Source: Opitutia bacterium
GTDB lineage: Bacteria; Verrucomicrobiota; Verrucomicrobiae; Opitutales; Opitutaceae
Direction of reading: 5' to 3'
NCBI GenBank assembly: GCA_947442255.1
Contig: CANEVO010000035.1
Location: 1-35,818 of the forward strand
Length of the DNA stretch: 35,818 nt
Part shown: positions 33,866 through 35,818 of the stretch, one piece after another
Layout of the letters: every line of letters begins with the position of its first letter
How positions within the stretch are numbered: position 1 is the first letter of the stretch
Made by a program: the position numbers and the translations under genes
The notes under the pieces: model-generated
What the model was told of the DNA's origin: nothing
Seen by the model: the letters and a program-made list of their open reading frames with translations, nothing else
Databases searched by the model: none

Positions 33866-33940
33866 TGGAGCCGGCGATGGGATTCGAACCCGCAACCGCC
33901 TGTTTACAAAACAGGTGCTCTACCATTGAGCTACGCCGGC
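33866..33940 (-). tRNA. tRNA-Thr (TGT anticodon)
   Basis: A complete 75-nt cloverleaf on the minus strand: acceptor GCCGGCG/CGCCGGC, D-arm TAGCTCAATGGTAGAGCA, anticodon stem CCTGT/ACAGG with loop TTTGTAA, T-loop GTTCGAATC, discriminator T and encoded CCA. It is 86 bases upstream of tRNA-Gln in the same direction. Confidence 0.96.
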
Positions 33941-34027
33941 GGGTGGCCTGTGACTGGCAAGATGACTGAGAAAAAACTCTCGGACACGAAGCGTTAACCT
34001 GACTCCTCCCTCGGCCCGAACAAAGGA

Positions 34028-34102
34028 TGGTGGCTCCCCGGGGACTCGAACCCCGAACCTACTGATTAAGAGTCAGCTGCTCTACCATTGAGCTAGGAAG
34101 CC
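34028..34102 (-). tRNA. tRNA-Lys (CTT anticodon)
   Basis: A complete 75-nt cloverleaf on the minus strand: acceptor GGCTTCC/GGGAGCC, D-arm TAGCTCAATGGTAGAGCA, anticodon stem GCTGA/TCAGT with loop CTCTTAA, T-arm CGGGGTTCGAGTCCCCG, discriminator A and encoded CCA. It is the first of three co-directional tRNA genes, 87 bases before tRNA-Thr. Confidence 0.96.
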
Positions 34103-34189
34103 AAAAACGAAGGGGACAAAAAACTCCCGAAGGAGGTGGTGATGTCAACTGTGATTTCCACTCGAAGCCGAGGGAATGGACCTCTCGCA

Positions 34190-34297
34190 TCAAAATTCTT
34201 CACACTTAGCCGGATGAGCGTTGTAGTCCTGGCGGAAGTCTCCGATGACAACACGGGCCTCGGTCAGCGTCCAGAGTTGCTCGCGGTTCAGGCATTC
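34190..34297 (-). pseudogene. IS3 OrfB (integrase) C-terminal fragment
   Basis: The frame reads ECLNREQLWTLTEARVVIGD then FRQDYNAH, matching the end of the IS3 OrfB DDE domain (ECLN contains the last catalytic Glu, followed by the conserved LTEAR..I..FR.DYN block). After DYNAH the usual RPHSSLGY is replaced by PAKCEEF and a stop, so the tail is lost. No start is present. Confidence 0.82.
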
Positions 34298-34318
34298 GGC
34301 CCGGATTTCGGGGGATCA
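34298..34318 (-). repeat. IS3 terminal inverted repeat, copy 2
   Basis: Exact 21-base match, same orientation, to 179-199. Here it is joined directly to an OrfB fragment instead of the non-coding lead and orfA. Confidence 0.8.
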
Positions 34319-34520
34319 CCGTAACTACCGGAAATCGCGGACCTCAAGATTACGGGAAAGTTCGGTTCAACTCCCACCACCTCCACCATTTTTATACACC
34401 ATCGTGCCCGTTCGCGCCGATGGAATTACTCAACATGCCCGGCGTGCGACCGGGAATGAGATCGCGGTCGGGTCGCGGAAGTGGCGGCGGAACGAGGGCG
34501 ATACGAACGGCGGCGCGCCG

Positions 34521-35818
34521 TCAGGGCACCTCGTAGGCCTCCACGATGACCAAGCCGCTCGAACTGCCGACCCCCCGGGCCTCGGCGGTGTAGCCACCGG
34601 GGGGGAGCGTGACCAGCAGCATGGCGTCCTTGCTGGCGGTGTCGCTGATCACGAAACCCGGGGCGACCGCCTGGGTGGCCTTGGTGAGGGCAACGTCGCC
34701 GGCCCAGTTGTCGTTGGTCGCGATCACAACTTGACTGCTTTGATTGTAGAGCGTCAACTGCGGGTCTGCCATGGCGCCCGGCCCGATGATGGACGTGAGT
34801 CCCGGACCGATGGCCCGGATAAGGATGGTCTTGGTGAGGCTGCTTCCCTGCGGTCCGACGTTGAATCCGAGGGTGATGTAGCCGCCGGCGTTCACCTGCT
34901 TGAGCACCGAAACGTTGACCAAGCGGGGGGTGCTGCTCGTGAAGGTGCTGGCCGGTGTGGCGTCATAGATCTCCGCGATGACTACACCCCTGGAGTTGTT
35001 CACTCCGCTGACCTGGACGGTGTAGCCGGTGGTCCCCTGGACCGGGAGGGCCGCGGCGTAGATGGCGGCGTCCAGTGCAGGTGTGGCCTCCAGGGGAAAG
35101 GCGCCCACACTGGCCATCGCAATGGTGACCGTGGCGGCATTCGGGGCCCCGGCGTAGGCGGGTGTCTGCCAGTTGTCGTTGGTGGCCACGACGGTTTGGC
35201 CCGACAGCAGATCGACCTTCGGATCCGGAATGGTTCCCGCCCCGTAATAAGGGGTGAGCGACGGTCCGGCGGCCCGGACGACCAACGGCTTGGTGCCCGA
35301 ACCGAGGGCCACCGTGCCGAGCGTGAACGTCGGCACAGCGTCGGTGATGTCGGTCAGGGCGGAAAGATTCGTTAAGCGGATGATTTCGCCGCTGACTGCG
35401 ACCGTCAGCGTGGCCGAGTAACTCGTGACGCTGCCCGCACTGTTGGTGACCACAACCGTGTAGGCGCCGGCCTGGTCGGCGGTCGCCGCCGACAGGAGCA
35501 GGGTGGCGCCATTGGCCCCGGTGGTTGCGGCGGGGACGCTCACCCCGTTGCGCCGCCATTGGTAGGAGGTCGGCGAGTTGGTCGCCGTAACGGAAAAGAC
35601 CGCCGTGTTACCGGAAACCACCGACACGGAAGCCGGCTGCGCCGTGATAACGGGGCGTTCGGCGGGGCTGGTGCCCAGATTCAAATTGGACAGCTCGTAC
35701 CGGAAAACACCATGCGTGTTCGTCGCCGCCACTAGGTGAGTGGGCGTGAGCTCCACATCGAAGAGAGTCAAATCGCCCAAGCCGTCGTTGAGCTTGATCC
35801 AATGATCGCCGTTATCCG
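34521..35818 (-). CDS. Large secreted/surface protein, C-terminal part: BNR-like, Ig-like and tandem repeats (runs off window)
   Basis: The frame is open to the right edge, so the N-terminus lies outside; no start should be assigned at 35780. The first visible residues (DNGDHWIKLNDGLGDLTLFDVE, then THLVAATNTHGVFRYEL) look like the last blade of a BNR/sortilin-type propeller. Next is an immunoglobulin-like domain of about 85 residues (PVITAQPASVSVVSGNTAVF, YQWRRNGVSV, DQAGAYTVVVTNSAGSVTS). The remaining ~290 residues are two tandem copies of a ~130-residue module, each with a VRAAGPSL/IRAIGPGL start, VVATNDNW/VIATNDNW and a final GxxVIxEIYD/EAYEVP strand. Such modules occur at the C-termini of Opitutales surface proteins. 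A role in adhesion or glycan binding is inference. Confidence 0.82.
   Translation of the reverse strand, partial: DNGDHWIKLNDGLGDLTLFDVELTPTHLVAATNTHGVFRYELSNLNLGTSPAERPVITAQPASVSVVSGNTAVFSVTATNSPTSYQWRRNGVSVPAATTGANGATLLLSAATADQAGAYTVVVTNSAGSVTSYSATLTVAVSGEIIRLTNLSALTDITDAVPTFTLGTVALGSGTKPLVVRAAGPSLTPYYGAGTIPDPKVDLLSGQTVVATNDNWQTPAYAGAPNAATVTIAMASVGAFPLEATPALDAAIYAAALPVQGTTGYTVQVSGVNNSRGVVIAEIYDATPASTFTSSTPRLVNVSVLKQVNAGGYITLGFNVGPQGSSLTKTILIRAIGPGLTSIIGPGAMADPQLTLYNQSSQVVIATNDNWAGDVALTKATQAVAPGFVISDTASKDAMLLVTLPPGGYTAEARGVGSSSGLVIVEAYEVP

Larger units (their letters stand above)
34190..34318 (-). mobile_element. Internally deleted IS3-family remnant
   Basis: From 34318 leftward the minus strand reads the same 21-base IS end as at 199-179, then switches directly into the C-terminal end of an IS3 OrfB. 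Everything between the IS end and the last ~27 conserved residues of OrfB is missing, and the opposite IS end is not recognisable. It is an immobile scar of the element seen at the left edge or a close relative. Confidence 0.75.
34132..34388 (+). pseudogene. Decayed tmRNA/tRNA-like locus interrupted by an IS3 remnant
   Basis: The plus strand ends at 34388 with GTTCAACTCCCACCACCTCC-A-CCA followed by TTTTT, which is how tmRNA (ssrA) genes end: T-loop TTCAACT, 3' acceptor strand CACCTCC, discriminator A and CCA. The 5' partner GGAGGTGGTG (34132-34141) pairs perfectly over 10 bases with 34375-34384. The T-stem 5' side is degraded (TTCGG against CCCAC), no D-arm or tag-peptide reading frame is recognisable, and an IS3 fragment fills 34190-34318. 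The locus is therefore most likely a dead tmRNA-like gene or an att-type copy of a tmRNA 3' end left by an integrated element. Confidence 0.5.

Noticed and set aside
34103..34148. TTGACA upstream of tRNA-Lys as a promoter and CTCC-TTCG-GGAG plus T6 as a terminator
   Set aside because: The -10 position reads AGTTTT and the stem has only 4 bp; both are too weak to annotate, although the tRNA promoter must lie near here.
34245..35375. Plus-strand frame of 376 codons overlapping the IS scar and the Ig/repeat protein
   Set aside because: It is antisense to the repeat modules and has low-complexity Gly/Arg/Asp composition without any motif.
1..35818. CRISPR arrays, phage genes, toxin-antitoxin pairs or defence systems
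   Set aside because: I found no regularly spaced repeats, phage structural genes or small paired ORFs with such motifs; the only mobile DNA is the IS3 material.

Overview
The window is high-GC, densely coded bacterial DNA that most resembles Verrucomicrobiota, probably an Opitutaceae-like member. This placement is an inference. It rests on a DUF6807 (PmoA-like) protein, ThuA-like secreted proteins, a PVC-type beta-propeller/cytochrome c protein, and a surface protein with Ig-like and tandem C-terminal repeats of the kind seen in Opitutales. No rRNA or other firm taxonomic marker is present.

Layout. (a) 1-199 is the left end of an IS3-family element, reading leftward out of the window. (b) 473-9450 holds accessory carbon-metabolism genes: a class I/II aminotransferase, DUF6807, ThuA plus propeller-cytochrome c (a two-gene unit), a small secreted protein with a clear terminator, a second ThuA protein and an atypical Nramp-family transporter. 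(c) 9548-20117 is a catabolic cluster arranged around a divergent promoter region at 11214-11460. The leftward arm is a 3-hydroxybutyrate-dehydrogenase-like SDR, then a beta-keto acid cleavage enzyme (BKACE/DUF849), then the Nramp-like gene. The rightward arm is an SDR, an ACS-type MFS transporter, a class V PLP enzyme and a Tat-exported amidohydrolase. An M20 deacylase, a Tat-exported alpha/beta hydrolase and a CocE/S15 hydrolase follow. No dedicated regulator is visible. (d) 20226-27970 is a leftward translation block, rpmI-rplT-pheS-pheT-gatC-gatA-gatB, with a terminator between rplT and pheS and no infC next to rpmI. (e) 28475-33344 is a leftward energy-transduction operon: exbB-exbD-exbD-tonB-TPR protein-two membrane-anchored coiled-coil proteins, closed by a strong terminator. 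(f) 33706-34102 holds three leftward tRNA genes, Lys(CTT)-Thr(TGT)-Gln(CTG). (g) 34132-34388 is a decayed composite locus: a tmRNA/tRNA-like 3' end whose apparent 5' acceptor arm is separated from it by an internally deleted remnant of the same IS3 element seen at 1-199. (h) 34521-35818 is the C-terminal part of a large secreted protein that continues off the right edge.

How it fits together (inference). ThuA, DUF6807, propeller-cytochrome and the exported hydrolases point to degradation of polysaccharide-derived or modified sugars, with oxidation at the cell envelope. The Exb/TonB operon would power outer-membrane uptake. The cluster in (c) looks like a pathway in which exported hydrolases release a substrate, an MFS carrier imports it, and two SDRs and a BKACE oxidise and cleave it. 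The substrate cannot be read from sequence alone. The least explained items are the composite locus in (g), the two coiled-coil partners in the Exb/TonB operon, and the Nramp-like protein without the usual metal-site motifs.
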